A stretch of 64,000 nt of DNA from Arcobacter sp. F2176 (GTDB lineage: Bacteria; Campylobacterota; Campylobacteria; Campylobacterales; Arcobacteraceae). The translations under genes were made by a program, and so were the position numbers. The stretch is from assembly GCF_004116465.1 (NCBI RefSeq), contig NZ_PDJV01000004.1:124001-188000 (forward strand), given 5' to 3'. Under the pieces are notes generated by a model, which saw nothing but the letters and a program-made list of their open reading frames with translations, was not told the origin of the DNA and ran no database searches. Below are positions 1 through 9,811 of the stretch, one piece after another (positions within the stretch are counted from its first letter, which is position 1; every line of letters starts with the position of its first letter).

Positions 1-1
1 A

Positions 2-1924
2 GATGGAAGAATTCTCAATGACATTAGTATAAAAATGGCTTTAAACGGTGGAGGGTATGTAAATTACAAATGGATAAGGCCAGACACAAAAAAAGAAGAT
101 GAAAAATTTTCTTATGTAAAATTAATACCTAATTGGAATTTTATCATTGGTGCAGGATTTTATGTTACAGAACTACAAAATATATTAAAAGAAGAAAAAA
201 AATCTCTAAAAGAGTTATCTGATGAATATTTGATAAAAGTTTTTATTGTTCTTACTATTTTGATTTCTATATCTTTGATGATAGCAAGATATCTTTCTTT
301 AAAAATTCATAATGTTGAAATAGAAAGAGAAGATCAAATGAATATTCTAGAACAATATAAGTTATTGTTAGATAGAAGTGCTGTTGTTTCTAAGACAGAT
401 AAAGATGGGATTATTACTTATGTAAATGGTAGCTTTGAAAAAATAAGTGGATTTAATAAGAATGAACTTATAGGAGTGACACATAAACTAATTGCTCACC
501 CAGATACTCCAAGAAGTCAATCTAAAAAATTATGGGATACTATTTTAAAAGGGAAGATTTGGAAAGGTATTCTTAAAAATAAAAGAAAAGATGGTGATAG
601 TTATTATAATAGTATTACTATTATTCCAATAAAAGATTCCCAAGGTAATATTCAAGAGTTTATATCAGCAGGTACAATAGTTACTGAACTAATAGAAAAT
701 CGATCAAAACTTAAAAATCTATTTAAAACTGATGCCTTAACAGGTTTAGCAAATAGAGTAAGTTTGATAGACCAAATTTCTAAGCAAAAAAGTGGAACTT
801 TAGCATTAATTAATATTGATAGATTTAAAGAAATAAATGATAGTTATAGTCACATTATTGGTGATGAGGTAATAAAAACATTTGCTGATAGATTATTTAA
901 ATATTTTAATGAAAAAGGGTATGAATTATATAGATTGCAATCTGATATTTTTGCACTTACTATAAATAATAAAGATAACATAATTGTTGATATAAAGAAT
1001 TTTATGAATACATTAGGAAAAGAACCTTATTTATTTGAAAAAAATAAATTCATGCTTACATATACTTGTGGAATAGCATCTAATAGTGAGAATTTATTAA
1101 CTTATGCAGATATTGCACTAAGCGAAGCTAAAAATAAAAAAGTAAAAATAAAAGAGTATAACCCTTCTATGAAAAATGTTGAAGAGTTTAAAAATAACTT
1201 ATTGTGGGTAGAAAGACTACACCTTGCAATAAAAGAAAATAGAATCTTTCCCCATTATCAACCTATATATAACTATAAAACTGGGAAAATCGATAAATAT
1301 GAAGCTTTAATGAGATTAGAATTAGATGGAAAAATCATATATCCAAATGAGTACTTAGATATTGCTAAAAAAACAAAGTTATACTCAGAATTAACATATA
1401 AGATGGTGGAAAAGGTAATAAGTAAATTTGCAACTAATAATTATGAATTTTCACTTAATTTATGTATTGAAGATCTGATGAATGAAGAACTGATGATATA
1501 TGTGTTTGATTATGCAGAACAAAAAGGTGTATTTGATAGGATGGTTTTAGAAATCGTTGAATCAGAAGAGATAGATGATAGTGATTATATAAATAAACTT
1601 CTTAGAAAATTTAAAAATGAAGGTGTAAAAATAGCAATAGATGATTTTGGTAGCGGTTATTCAAATTATGACTATTTGATTAAGTTACAAGCTGATTATC
1701 TAAAAATTGATGGTTCAATCATAAAATTAATCGAAAATGATAGTAGGACACAAGATGTTGTAAAATCAATTTTTGAGTTTGCTCAAAAGTCTAATATAAA
1801 AGTTATTGCAGAGTTTGTAAGTAATGAAAATATAGATAAGATATTAAGAGAAATAGGCATAGATTATGCACAAGGTTTTTATTATGGAAAGCCAGAAGCT
1901 AAATTAATTGATGAAATAAATTAA
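2..1924 (+). CDS. Cache-PAS-GGDEF-EAL protein, probable c-di-GMP phosphodiesterase (5' end outside window)
   Basis: The reading frame is open from base 2 with no stop before the first ATG at 35, and the residues before that ATG continue a Cache-type periplasmic sensor (GGGYVNYKW, then IIGAGFYV), so the gene starts upstream of the window. One membrane segment follows (about 240-300), then a PAS domain (about 370-690, with the GIITYVNGSF signature), a GGDEF-like domain (from about 725) and an EAL domain (about 1210 to the end). The GGDEF signature is degenerate (QSDIF), so cyclase activity is unlikely. The EAL domain keeps EALMRL, the Asn of SLNL, LEIVESE, the DD of DDFGSGYSN, YLKIDG and the final AQGFYYGKP, so c-di-GMP hydrolysis is expected. 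It converges on the next gene with a 4-base overlap of the stop codons. Confidence 0.85.
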   Translation, partial: DGRILNDISIKMALNGGGYVNYKWIRPDTKKEDEKFSYVKLIPNWNFIIGAGFYVTELQNILKEEKKSLKELSDEYLIKVFIVLTILISISLMIARYLSLKIHNVEIEREDQMNILEQYKLLLDRSAVVSKTDKDGIITYVNGSFEKISGFNKNELIGVTHKLIAHPDTPRSQSKKLWDTILKGKIWKGILKNKRKDGDSYYNSITIIPIKDSQGNIQEFISAGTIVTELIENRSKLKNLFKTDALTGLANRVSLIDQISKQKSGTLALINIDRFKEINDSYSHIIGDEVIKTFADRLFKYFNEKGYELYRLQSDIFALTINNKDNIIVDIKNFMNTLGKEPYLFEKNKFMLTYTCGIASNSENLLTYADIALSEAKNKKVKIKEYNPSMKNVEEFKNNLLWVERLHLAIKENRIFPHYQPIYNYKTGKIDKYEALMRLELDGKIIYPNEYLDIAKKTKLYSELTYKMVEKVISKFATNNYEFSLNLCIEDLMNEELMIYVFDYAEQKGVFDRMVLEIVESEEIDDSDYINKLLRKFKNEGVKIAIDDFGSGYSNYDYLIKLQADYLKIDGSIIKLIENDSRTQDVVKSIFEFAQKSNIKVIAEFVSNENIDKILREIGIDYAQGFYYGKPEAKLIDEIN

Positions 1925-3021
1925 GATATTCTTCCTCTTACTCTATTTTTTCCTTTATTTTTTGCATCATAAAGCATATCATCTGCATTTTTGATTATTT
2001 CATCGATTGTATTTGTATTAGTGGAATCACTGACTCCAAAACTAGCCGTAATAAATAGGTCTGAATAAGGTACTCTTATTACTAAGGTTTCAATCATTTT
2101 TCTAATGTCTTCTGCAATAGTTATTGCTATATCAATTTTTTCATTGGGAATAGCAATAATAAATTCTTCTCCACCTAGTCTTCCAAATATAGTATCTTCA
2201 CTTAAATAATTATTTATAGTACCTGCAAATAGTTTTAGAACTTTATCTCCCATTTCATGGCCATATGTATCATTAAATTTCTTAAAGTTATCTATATCTA
2301 TCATTATTATACTCATAGGTTTATTTGATTTCTTTTGATTTTGGAACATTGAATTTGCATGCAAAAAGAAACTTCTTCTATTTTTTATTTGGGTCAAATA
2401 ATCTGTATGTGCTAAATCAAAAAGTTTAAGGTTAACTTTTTCCAATTCTTTTAAAGTGTGAGTAATTTGACTTGTTCGTTCATTTACTTTAGTTTCTAAA
2501 TTATCATTAACTATTAAAATGTGTTTTTGATATGTGCTTGTAATTATAATGGTTAATATTAAAAAGATAATTGATAAAGAAGAAAAAATTTGAATTGAGT
2601 TTTTACTTGCGATTATTATATTTTGCTTTGATTTTGTTTTGATGTGTAAGATAAGTTTATTCTTCATATCAAGAAAATGAAAGTCATTAATTAAAAATAA
2701 ATTCAATTTATAAGTATCTACTTTAATATTTTCTTTATTAATTCTTTTACTGTGTATAGTTGTTTTTATTAAACATTCGTCAAAGTGATTCTCACATATT
2801 CTTTTTACTTCTTGATAGTAAGACTTTTCTTTTAAATTTGTTTTTTGAGTAGAAATATTTAATGCATAAATAAAGTTTTTTATATCTTTATTATTTTGGG
2901 TTTGTTCAATTTCTTTATATATACCCATAGAGTAATTGTAACAAATATAGAGGAATAAAAAAGTAATAATCACCAATGGTAACAAAAATACAATAGTCTT
3001 ATCATCAAATAATTTTTTCAT
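1921..3021 (-). CDS. Membrane diguanylate cyclase (GGDEF)
   Basis: This 366-residue protein probably makes c-di-GMP. It has a membrane segment at about residues 10-28, a periplasmic stretch of about 110 residues with no domain I recognise, a second membrane segment at about 143-165, a short coiled linker and a C-terminal GGDEF domain. The domain has the entry motif DYLTQIKNRR, MIDIDNFKKFNDTYGH and an intact GGEEF active site. No RxxD inhibitory site is visible at the expected place before GGEEF, so product inhibition may be absent. It is a convergent partner of the EAL protein that precedes it, giving a possible cyclase/phosphodiesterase neighbour pair although they are not co-transcribed. 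The start ATG has a nearby AAGGAT. Confidence 0.88.
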   Translation of the reverse strand: MKKLFDDKTIVFLLPLVIITFLFLYICYNYSMGIYKEIEQTQNNKDIKNFIYALNISTQKTNLKEKSYYQEVKRICENHFDECLIKTTIHSKRINKENIKVDTYKLNLFLINDFHFLDMKNKLILHIKTKSKQNIIIASKNSIQIFSSLSIIFLILTIIITSTYQKHILIVNDNLETKVNERTSQITHTLKELEKVNLKLFDLAHTDYLTQIKNRRSFFLHANSMFQNQKKSNKPMSIIMIDIDNFKKFNDTYGHEMGDKVLKLFAGTINNYLSEDTIFGRLGGEEFIIAIPNEKIDIAITIAEDIRKMIETLVIRVPYSDLFITASFGVSDSTNTNTIDEIIKNADDMLYDAKNKGKNRVRGRIS

Positions 3022-3114
3022 GTTATCCTTACAATTTAAAAATAATTATTATACTACTTTTGTGTTTAAAAAAACTTTTTTTTGCCATTAATCTTTTATA
3101 TACACAAAATTAGG

Positions 3115-3120
3115 TATAAT
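3115..3120 (+). promoter_or_regulatory. Candidate -10 box of valS
   Basis: A perfect TATAAT lies 30 bases before the valS start codon, in the gap between divergent genes. A T-rich tract precedes it but no good -35 is visible, which is common in Campylobacterota promoters. Confidence 0.55.
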
Positions 3121-3149
3121 CGCGTAATTTTAGATAAATAGGATAATTT

Positions 3150-5798
3150 ATGAGCGAAAAGTATGAACCTTCAATTGTAGAAGATAAATTTTATAAAATA
3201 TGGGAAGATAGAGGTTACTTTGAAATAGATGGTAACAAAAACATACAAGAAGATGGGAAGAATTTCTCAATAATGATGCCACCACCAAATGTAACAGGAA
3301 GTTTGCATATTGGTCATGCTTTGACATTTACATTACAAGATGTTATAACTAGATATAAAAGAATGGATGGCTATAAAACATTATGGCAACCAGGAACTGA
3401 CCATGCAGGAATTGCAACACAAAATGTTGTTGAAAAACAATTGTTAGCAGAAGGTACGACAAAAGAAGAAATTGGAAGAGAAAAATTCTTAGAACGAGCT
3501 TGGAAACAAAAAGAGACAAGTGGTGGAAACATAGTTCACCAAATGAGAAAACTAGGAGTTACTCCTGCTTGGAAGCGTGAACGATTTACTATGGATGAGG
3601 GTTTACAAGAAGCAGTTAAAGAGGCTTTCGTATCTTTATACAATGAAGGACATATCACTCAAAATAACTACATGGTAAACTGGTGTACTCATGATGGTGC
3701 GTTATCAGATATTGAAGTTGAGCACGAAGAAGTAAATGGTAAGTTTTATCATATGATTTACAAGTTTGCAGATGGTTCTGGAGAGTTACAAGTTGCAACT
3801 ACAAGACCAGAAACATACTTTGGAGATACGGCAATAATGGTTCATCCTGATGATTCAAGATATACAGGTATTGTAGGAAAAGAAGTTTTACTTCCACTTA
3901 CAAATAGAGTTATTAAAGTAATTACAGACTCTTATGTTGATATGGAATTTGGAACAGGTGTCGTTAAAGTTACTCCAGCTCACGATCAAAATGACTACGA
4001 AGTAGGTAAAAGACACGATTTAGAGTTTATCAAAGTATTTGATGAAAAAGGTATTTTAAATGAATACTGTGGAGAATTTGCTGGACTTGAAAGATTGGAA
4101 GCTAGAAAACCAATCGTAGAAAAACTACAAGCTGAAGGTTATATAGTAAAAATAGATGAACATGTTCACCAAGTAGGGCATTGTTATAGATGTAAAAATA
4201 TTGTTGAGCCCTTTATCTCTCAACAATGGTTTTTAAGCTCAGATATGGCTCAAGAGTCTATTAGAAAGACAAAAGAGACTACAAAAGAGAGAGCAAAAAG
4301 CGGTGAGCATAATGGAACATTATTTCACCCAGCACATTGGATAAACTCATATACAGCATGGATGGATGAGTTAAGACCTTGGTGTATCTCTAGACAACTT
4401 TGGTGGGGACATAGAATCCCTGTATTTACATGTGATGATTGTGGACATCAATGGGCTGATAAAGCAGATGAGCCAGAAGAATGTCCAAAGTGTAAAAGTA
4501 AAAAATTAACTCAAGACCCAGATGTACTTGATACTTGGTTTTCTTCAGCGCTATGGGCAATGTCACCTTTAGGTTGGGGAAATAATGGAAAACTAGAAGA
4601 TTTATATAACTCTACTGATGAAGCTAATTTTTATCCAAATTCTTTATTAATCACTGGTTTTGATATTATGTTTTTCTGGGTAGCAAGAATGATGATGATG
4701 GGTGAACACTTTAAAAAAGAGTTACCGTTTGAAGATATTTATATGCATGCCTTAGTTAGAGATGAGCATGGTGCAAAGATGTCAAAATCAAAAGGTAATG
4801 TAATTGACCCACTTGATATGGTTGAAGAGCACTCTGCTGATATTATTAGATTTACTTTAGCATATTTAGCAGTTCAAGGAAGAGATATAAAATTAGGAGC
4901 TAAAAACTTAGAGCAGTTTAGAAACTTCACAAATAAACTTTACAATGCTTCAAACTTTTTACAACTAAATGTTGATACTTTCCCTGATTTAAAAGATATA
5001 GAAATCAAAACACCACTTGGTATTTATATGCAAAGCAGATTAAGTGATGCAGTTGATGAAGTAAGAGCTACACTTGATACTTTCAAATTCAATGAAGCAG
5101 CTTCTATTCTTTATAAATTTGTATGGAATGAGTTTTGTGATTGGGGTATTGAGTATGCAAAAGCTAGCAAAGATTCAGTTGTAGAACTTGGAGCAATATT
5201 TAAAGAAACACTAAAAATGGTAAGTCCATTTATGCCATTTATTTCTGACTTTTTATATCACAAATTAAGTGGAACTTCTTTAGAAGAGGGGGAATCTTTG
5301 ATGATAACAAACTTCCCTAAAGAAATAGCAAAAAATCAAGAAATGGAAGATATGTTTGCTATCATCGAAGAAGCAATTGTTGCAATAAGAAGAGCAAAAG
5401 TTATCATAGATATGGGTAATAGTAAAATTGCAAAAGCTTATATCAAACTTGATAAAACTATTGATAAAGATGTAGCAAAACCATTTATAGAAAAACTTAG
5501 CAAGTGTGAAAATATAGAGTTCGTAGATGCAAAACAAGAAAACTCTATAACAGATGTATCTGATAACCTAGAAGTTTACTTACCAACTGGTGAGATCGAT
5601 ATGACTCCTATTATTAATAAACTTTCTAAACAAAAAGAAAAATTAGAAAAAGAGATAGCAAAATTATCTGGAATGTTATCAAATGAAAGATTTGTAGCTA
5701 ATGCTCCTTCTAATGTTATAGAAGAGAACAAGGCTGGATTATCTTTGGCTGAAGAAAAGCTTGTTAAAGTTGAGGCTGAATTGAAGTCTTTGAGTTAA
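3150..5798 (+). CDS. valS: Valyl-tRNA synthetase
   Basis: Class I aminoacyl-tRNA synthetase that charges tRNA-Val in the cytoplasm. The 882-residue length fits bacterial ValRS. Visible signatures are HIGH at residues 53-56 within PPPNVTGSLHIGHA, the editing domain with TTRPETYFGDTA, a zinc-ribbon-like CDDCGHQW...CPKC, the KMSKS loop at residues 543-547 in GAKMSKSKGNVIDP, an anticodon-binding helical domain, and the C-terminal coiled-coil arm typical of ValRS (last about 70 residues). It stands alone as a housekeeping gene with its own -10 box and a hairpin after the stop. The start ATG is preceded by AGGATAATTT, a weak but usable ribosome site. Confidence 0.98.
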   Translation: MSEKYEPSIVEDKFYKIWEDRGYFEIDGNKNIQEDGKNFSIMMPPPNVTGSLHIGHALTFTLQDVITRYKRMDGYKTLWQPGTDHAGIATQNVVEKQLLAEGTTKEEIGREKFLERAWKQKETSGGNIVHQMRKLGVTPAWKRERFTMDEGLQEAVKEAFVSLYNEGHITQNNYMVNWCTHDGALSDIEVEHEEVNGKFYHMIYKFADGSGELQVATTRPETYFGDTAIMVHPDDSRYTGIVGKEVLLPLTNRVIKVITDSYVDMEFGTGVVKVTPAHDQNDYEVGKRHDLEFIKVFDEKGILNEYCGEFAGLERLEARKPIVEKLQAEGYIVKIDEHVHQVGHCYRCKNIVEPFISQQWFLSSDMAQESIRKTKETTKERAKSGEHNGTLFHPAHWINSYTAWMDELRPWCISRQLWWGHRIPVFTCDDCGHQWADKADEPEECPKCKSKKLTQDPDVLDTWFSSALWAMSPLGWGNNGKLEDLYNSTDEANFYPNSLLITGFDIMFFWVARMMMMGEHFKKELPFEDIYMHALVRDEHGAKMSKSKGNVIDPLDMVEEHSADIIRFTLAYLAVQGRDIKLGAKNLEQFRNFTNKLYNASNFLQLNVDTFPDLKDIEIKTPLGIYMQSRLSDAVDEVRATLDTFKFNEAASILYKFVWNEFCDWGIEYAKASKDSVVELGAIFKETLKMVSPFMPFISDFLYHKLSGTSLEEGESLMITNFPKEIAKNQEMEDMFAIIEEAIVAIRRAKVIIDMGNSKIAKAYIKLDKTIDKDVAKPFIEKLSKCENIEFVDAKQENSITDVSDNLEVYLPTGEIDMTPIINKLSKQKEKLEKEIAKLSGMLSNERFVANAPSNVIEENKAGLSLAEEKLVKVEAELKSLS

Positions 5799-5809
5799 TT
5801 ACTTTTAAT

Positions 5810-5836
5810 GAAGACCTTTATTGGTCTTCTCTTCCT
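5810..5836 (+). terminator. Rho-independent terminator of valS
   Basis: The arms GAAGACC (5810-5816) and GGTCTTC (5823-5829) pair perfectly around a 6-base loop 11 bases after the valS stop codon, followed by a pyrimidine-rich TCTTCCTT rather than a pure T run. Confidence 0.6.
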
Positions 5837-5983
5837 TAAAATAATAATTTTTATGCTAAAATTAAACAATTATTAGAAATATATTATAAAAATAAGAAGA
5901 ATGATAAACTTAAGATATAAAAATTATATGCAGAATATTATCCTAAAAGTTTATAAATTTTTACAACGAAAGATAAACTAACT

Positions 5984-7957
5984 ATGTCTAAAAAGAGTAC
6001 AAGCTACAATCAAATTACCGCAAAAATGATATTTATTATTTTATTAATAACTTTGGGACTTGCACTTGCATATATTGAATATATCAAAAGAGATGTTATT
6101 GTTAACCTTGCAAAAGTAGATGCAAAGAAAACAAGCAGATTAGTATTTGAATCAATGTATTCAGCTATGCAAAAAGGGTGGAACAAAGATGATATTCAAG
6201 AGATTGTTCATAGACTTAACAAAGTAGATAAAAATCTTGAAATTCTTATATATAGAGGAAAAATAGTTGCTAGTATTTTTGGAGATATTGAAAATGATAA
6301 ACTAGTAAGAACTACAGATAGTAGTGTTAAAAATGCTTTTAAAGGAACTGAATCCTTAGATATAATCAACTCAGATCTTATTAAATATTATTTCCCTGTA
6401 ATTGCGAATGATAAGTGTAAATCTTGTCATACTAATTCCGTTTCAGGTGATGTATTAGGTGTTATAAATATAAATTATCCTATAACTGATTTGAAAATAT
6501 CTTTTAATGATATGATTGATATATTTTTTATTTTTATTATTGGTTTTACAATTATAATCTTTATACTACTGTTTTTAAATTTTAATAAATATTTACTTTC
6601 ACCTATTAATAATTTTATTAAAACTGCGAATATTATCAAAAAAAGTAGTGATATAAAACAAAGAGTAACAGTAGATTATGATATTAATGAGATACAATCA
6701 ATGCAAGTTATTTTTAATGAAATGCTTGATTCAATTGAGCATCAATTTTATTATGATCATTTGACAGGACTAAAAAACAGAAGAGCTTTATTGGAAGACT
6801 TAGATAATAAAAAAGATTTATTATTTATGATAATCAATATAGATAAATTTGAGCAAATAAATAATCTTTATGGTGATGAAATTGGTGATAAAATACTTTT
6901 AAAATACAAAGAAAAATTCAAAGAACTTCTTCCCTCTACTTCAATTTTATACAAAATGCATGCGGATGAATTTGGTGTAATATCACATGGCTCAATTGAC
7001 TTAGAAGAGTTTGAAAATATTGCTTCATATATCATAAGTCAACTAGGTAAGTATGAATTTAAAATATCTGATGAAAAAACTATTTTTATCAATCTTACTA
7101 TTGGTATATCTCATGGATCAACTCTTCTTCTTCCAAATGCTGATATGGCACTTAAACTTGCTAAAAAGAATAAGAAAAACTATCTTATTTATACTGATGA
7201 TATGAGAACTTTAAAAGAGTATGAAAATAGATTAAGTTGGACACAAAGACTTATGAGAGCAATTGAAGAAGATAAAATTGTGCCACTATTTCAACCTATT
7301 GTTGATTGTACCACTTTAGAAGTTATTAAGTATGAAGCTCTTATGAGAATAAAAAGTGATGAAGATGATTATATTGTTCCGATACATTTTTTAAATATCT
7401 CAAAAGAAAACAAAATATATTTTAAATTGACCTTGATAATGTTACAAAAAACTTTTGATATTTGTAAGAAAACAAATTATAAATTTTCAATAAATTTGAC
7501 TAAAGATGATATGTTAAATGATGAAATTATTAGATTTATAGAAAATGAATTTAAATCATCTGATATTGCTAACAAAATTACATTTGAGATACTTGAGTCT
7601 GAAGGTATTGAAAACTATAATGAAATAATAAATTTTATAACAATTGTAAAAAAATATGGAGCAACAATATCTATAGATGATTTTGGAACAGGATATTCAA
7701 ATTTTGAATATCTAATAAAATTAAATTTTGACTATCTAAAAATAGATGCTAGTATGATAAAAAATATTGACAAAGATGAAAAGGCACAATTAGTAACGAA
7801 AACAATAGTTGACTTTGCTCAAAAAATTGGTGTGAAGACAATCGCTGAGTTTGTTTCTAGTAAAGATATCTTATCAAAAGTACAAGAATTGGGTATAGAC
7901 TATGCTCAAGGGTATTATTTAGGGGAACCAACTTCTATAAAAGCTCTAAATAAGTAA
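5984..7957 (+). CDS. Haem-c-type sensor, HAMP, GGDEF-EAL protein
   Basis: This 657-residue membrane protein probably degrades c-di-GMP in response to a haem-sensed signal. A membrane helix at about residues 13-31 is followed by a periplasmic region of about 150 residues that ends in CKSCH (C145, C148, H149), a classic covalent haem c attachment motif, then DVLGVININYPI and a second membrane helix (about 180-200). This arrangement resembles DUF3365/Tll0287-like sensors. A HAMP domain follows, then a GGDEF domain degenerate at the signature (HADEF), and an EAL domain with EALMRI, SINLT, LESEG, DDFGTGYSNF, YLKIDA and AQGYYLGEP, so phosphodiesterase residues are complete. It is monocistronic. Haem binding is inferred from the motif only. 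Confidence 0.88.
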   Translation: MSKKSTSYNQITAKMIFIILLITLGLALAYIEYIKRDVIVNLAKVDAKKTSRLVFESMYSAMQKGWNKDDIQEIVHRLNKVDKNLEILIYRGKIVASIFGDIENDKLVRTTDSSVKNAFKGTESLDIINSDLIKYYFPVIANDKCKSCHTNSVSGDVLGVININYPITDLKISFNDMIDIFFIFIIGFTIIIFILLFLNFNKYLLSPINNFIKTANIIKKSSDIKQRVTVDYDINEIQSMQVIFNEMLDSIEHQFYYDHLTGLKNRRALLEDLDNKKDLLFMIINIDKFEQINNLYGDEIGDKILLKYKEKFKELLPSTSILYKMHADEFGVISHGSIDLEEFENIASYIISQLGKYEFKISDEKTIFINLTIGISHGSTLLLPNADMALKLAKKNKKNYLIYTDDMRTLKEYENRLSWTQRLMRAIEEDKIVPLFQPIVDCTTLEVIKYEALMRIKSDEDDYIVPIHFLNISKENKIYFKLTLIMLQKTFDICKKTNYKFSINLTKDDMLNDEIIRFIENEFKSSDIANKITFEILESEGIENYNEIINFITIVKKYGATISIDDFGTGYSNFEYLIKLNFDYLKIDASMIKNIDKDEKAQLVTKTIVDFAQKIGVKTIAEFVSSKDILSKVQELGIDYAQGYYLGEPTSIKALNK

Positions 7958-7990
7958 TTAGAAACGAAGAATAAACTCTTTAAGGGAGTA

Positions 7991-8018
7991 TAATAAAGAA
8001 GATTTAACTTCTTTATTA
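7991..8018. terminator. Bidirectional hairpin between convergent genes
   Basis: TAATAAAGAAG (7991-8001) pairs perfectly with CTTCTTTATTA (8008-8018) around ATTTAA. It lies between the stop codons of the GGDEF-EAL gene and the small gene on the other strand, and the A/T-rich ends provide short T runs for both directions. Confidence 0.6.
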
Positions 8019-8019
8019 A

Positions 8020-8172
8020 CTAGTGCGATTTTCTTACAACCAATATCATCTTAATATTAATTACAATAAATCTAATGATTTGCCATAAGATACAAGTTCT
8101 CATAAATCTTACAAATCTACTTGGTTTTGGTGGATAGTATGCTTGCTCATAAGGTTTAGTATTTTTATTCAT
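8020..8172 (-). CDS. 50-residue protein downstream of the SQR-like gene
   Basis: A short open frame encodes 50 residues: an N-terminal tail rich in Tyr, Pro and Lys (YEQAYYPPKP), then an Arg-bounded hydrophobic stretch (about residues 27-46, LWQIIRFIVINIKMILVV) that could be a membrane-associated helix, ending RKSH. It has a strong ribosome site, AGGAGA nine bases before ATG, and begins 16 bases after the stop of the SQR-like gene, so it looks co-transcribed with it. I do not recognise the family. Coding status is supported by the ribosome site, the operon position and the terminator directly after it. A role as a small membrane partner of the oxidoreductase is inference. Confidence 0.6.
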   Translation of the reverse strand: MNKNTKPYEQAYYPPKPSRFVRFMRTCILWQIIRFIVINIKMILVVRKSH

Positions 8173-8188
8173 AATTATATTTCTCCTA

Positions 8189-9652
8189 TTATTCTGGGAT
8201 TAAAGTCCAGCCCGGTTTTAGTTGAGCTTTATATATAAACATATGATGTAACAAATGTTTAATCCAATGTCCTGCTGTTCCTACTTCTCCAAAAGTTGAG
8301 TCTTGGTCTCTTCCTGTTTCTGGATATTTTTCATAGTCTGGAACTACGGGATAAACTGTCATTGCAGCAGCTGTTCCTGTAAAGAAACCTTTACCCGTAC
8401 TTGCAACACAAGCAGCACCCATACTACTCATGCTTGCTGTATGTGTAGGAGTAGTTGATTTTCCAGTAATCATATCGCAAATAGAATGTGCAACTGCTTT
8501 TCCCATGATACCACTTGGCATACCCGTTCTTGGTGGTGTTGGAGTTATCATTGTACCATTTGGTGATTTTTGTGGTTTTGAAATAGGGTGAGGAGGTGCA
8601 AAAGCAATACCAACTGCAAAAATATTTTTATAAATTGGATTTTGTAATGTTTTTGGCCAATCACTAGCTTTCCAATCTTCATATGCTTTTGGAGTATAAT
8701 CAGCATCAACTTTTAAAAATCCATTTGGTGCAAAAATTGTATCAGTGATATCACTTCCATCTTTACCATATGCTTTTAATCCAACTCCAGCAAATGGTGG
8801 AATCAACATAGCTAAATCAAACTCTTGAGAATGGTATTCTCCATTTAATAGTTCGTAATGAGCTAAGCCTTTTTCTATTTTATTTACATGAGCACCTGTA
8901 ATCCAACTAAGTCCTCTTTCTGCATAAATTGATTCAGTAAATACTCTTGAATGTGTTAGGTATCCACCTCTATTGATATGCATTCCTCCCATACCAAAGT
9001 CACCCAAAGTCTCTTCATTTGATATCCAGACTAGATTGGCATGTTCTCTAACACCTCTTTTTTTAAGAATATGTTCGATATTAAAAATATATTCAAAAGC
9101 AGCACCTTGACAAGTACACATTCCATGTCCTGTCCCTACTAAGATAGTTTGTTTTTCACCTTTTGACATTTTTTCAATGCATTTTTCTAATTCATGATAT
9201 GCATGGACAGCATGATCTGCTGTACAAACTGAAACTGTATTTCCATCAACTTCAGGATCCAATCCAGGTGTTGCAGCAAAATTTAGTTTTGGACCAGTTG
9301 CATTAATCAAATAATCATAAGTAAGTTCTTCTATTTGTGAAGCTTTATCTTCACTGGTATATTCAATAGTTACATAGGGCTTAAAATTTTCAGTTTTTCC
9401 ATCAGGATGAATAGATAAGGCTTTTGCTTGTTTATATGTAATACCAGCTTTTTTATATATAGGTGCTAAATCAAAAGTTACATCTTCTTTACCCATTTCT
9501 CCTACTCCAACCCAAATATTTGATGGTATCCAATTCCATTTTGAATTTGGTGTAACAACTACAACTTCATGGGATTTCCCAAGCCATTTTGCTGCAAATG
9601 ATGCAGCAGTATGTCCAGATACCCCTCCTCCTAAAACGACAACTCTTGCCAT
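8189..9652 (-). CDS. Sulfide:quinone oxidoreductase-like FAD flavoprotein
   Basis: This 487-residue flavoprotein likely oxidises sulfide and passes electrons to quinone at the membrane. The N-terminus carries the FAD dinucleotide fold VVVLGGGVSGHTAA, followed by the second nucleotide-type segment INATGPKL and GTGHGMC. Cysteines at 143 (SVCTADHA), 179 and 181 (GMCTCQG), and one near residue 405 (AACVAS) fit the redox-active cysteine pattern of SQR-type enzymes. The C-terminus (MFIYKAQLKPGWTLIPE) is hydrophobic, as expected for a monotopic membrane enzyme. It is somewhat longer than many SQRs (about 430 residues), so a related flavocytochrome c sulfide dehydrogenase-like or unassigned SQR type is possible. 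A 50-residue gene follows in the same direction. Confidence 0.8.
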   Translation of the reverse strand: MARVVVLGGGVSGHTAASFAAKWLGKSHEVVVVTPNSKWNWIPSNIWVGVGEMGKEDVTFDLAPIYKKAGITYKQAKALSIHPDGKTENFKPYVTIEYTSEDKASQIEELTYDYLINATGPKLNFAATPGLDPEVDGNTVSVCTADHAVHAYHELEKCIEKMSKGEKQTILVGTGHGMCTCQGAAFEYIFNIEHILKKRGVREHANLVWISNEETLGDFGMGGMHINRGGYLTHSRVFTESIYAERGLSWITGAHVNKIEKGLAHYELLNGEYHSQEFDLAMLIPPFAGVGLKAYGKDGSDITDTIFAPNGFLKVDADYTPKAYEDWKASDWPKTLQNPIYKNIFAVGIAFAPPHPISKPQKSPNGTMITPTPPRTGMPSGIMGKAVAHSICDMITGKSTTPTHTASMSSMGAACVASTGKGFFTGTAAAMTVYPVVPDYEKYPETGRDQDSTFGEVGTAGHWIKHLLHHMFIYKAQLKPGWTLIPE

Positions 9653-9770
9653 AATCTATCCTTATTATAGTATAATGACAAATTCTATATCTTTATAAAT
9701 TATATAAAGCTTAAATTATAAGAATATCTTATTTTAAAATAATTTAATATTTATATAATTTTTAAAAATG

Positions 9771-9776
9771 TATAAT
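9771..9776 (+). promoter_or_regulatory. Candidate -10 box of the split RND pump operon
   Basis: TATAAT lies 36 bases before the adaptor start in a very A/T-rich gap of 159 bases between divergent genes. No clear -35 box is seen. Confidence 0.45.
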
Positions 9777-9811
9777 TATAAATACTTATAATTAATTGGA
9801 GTAAAATATTA

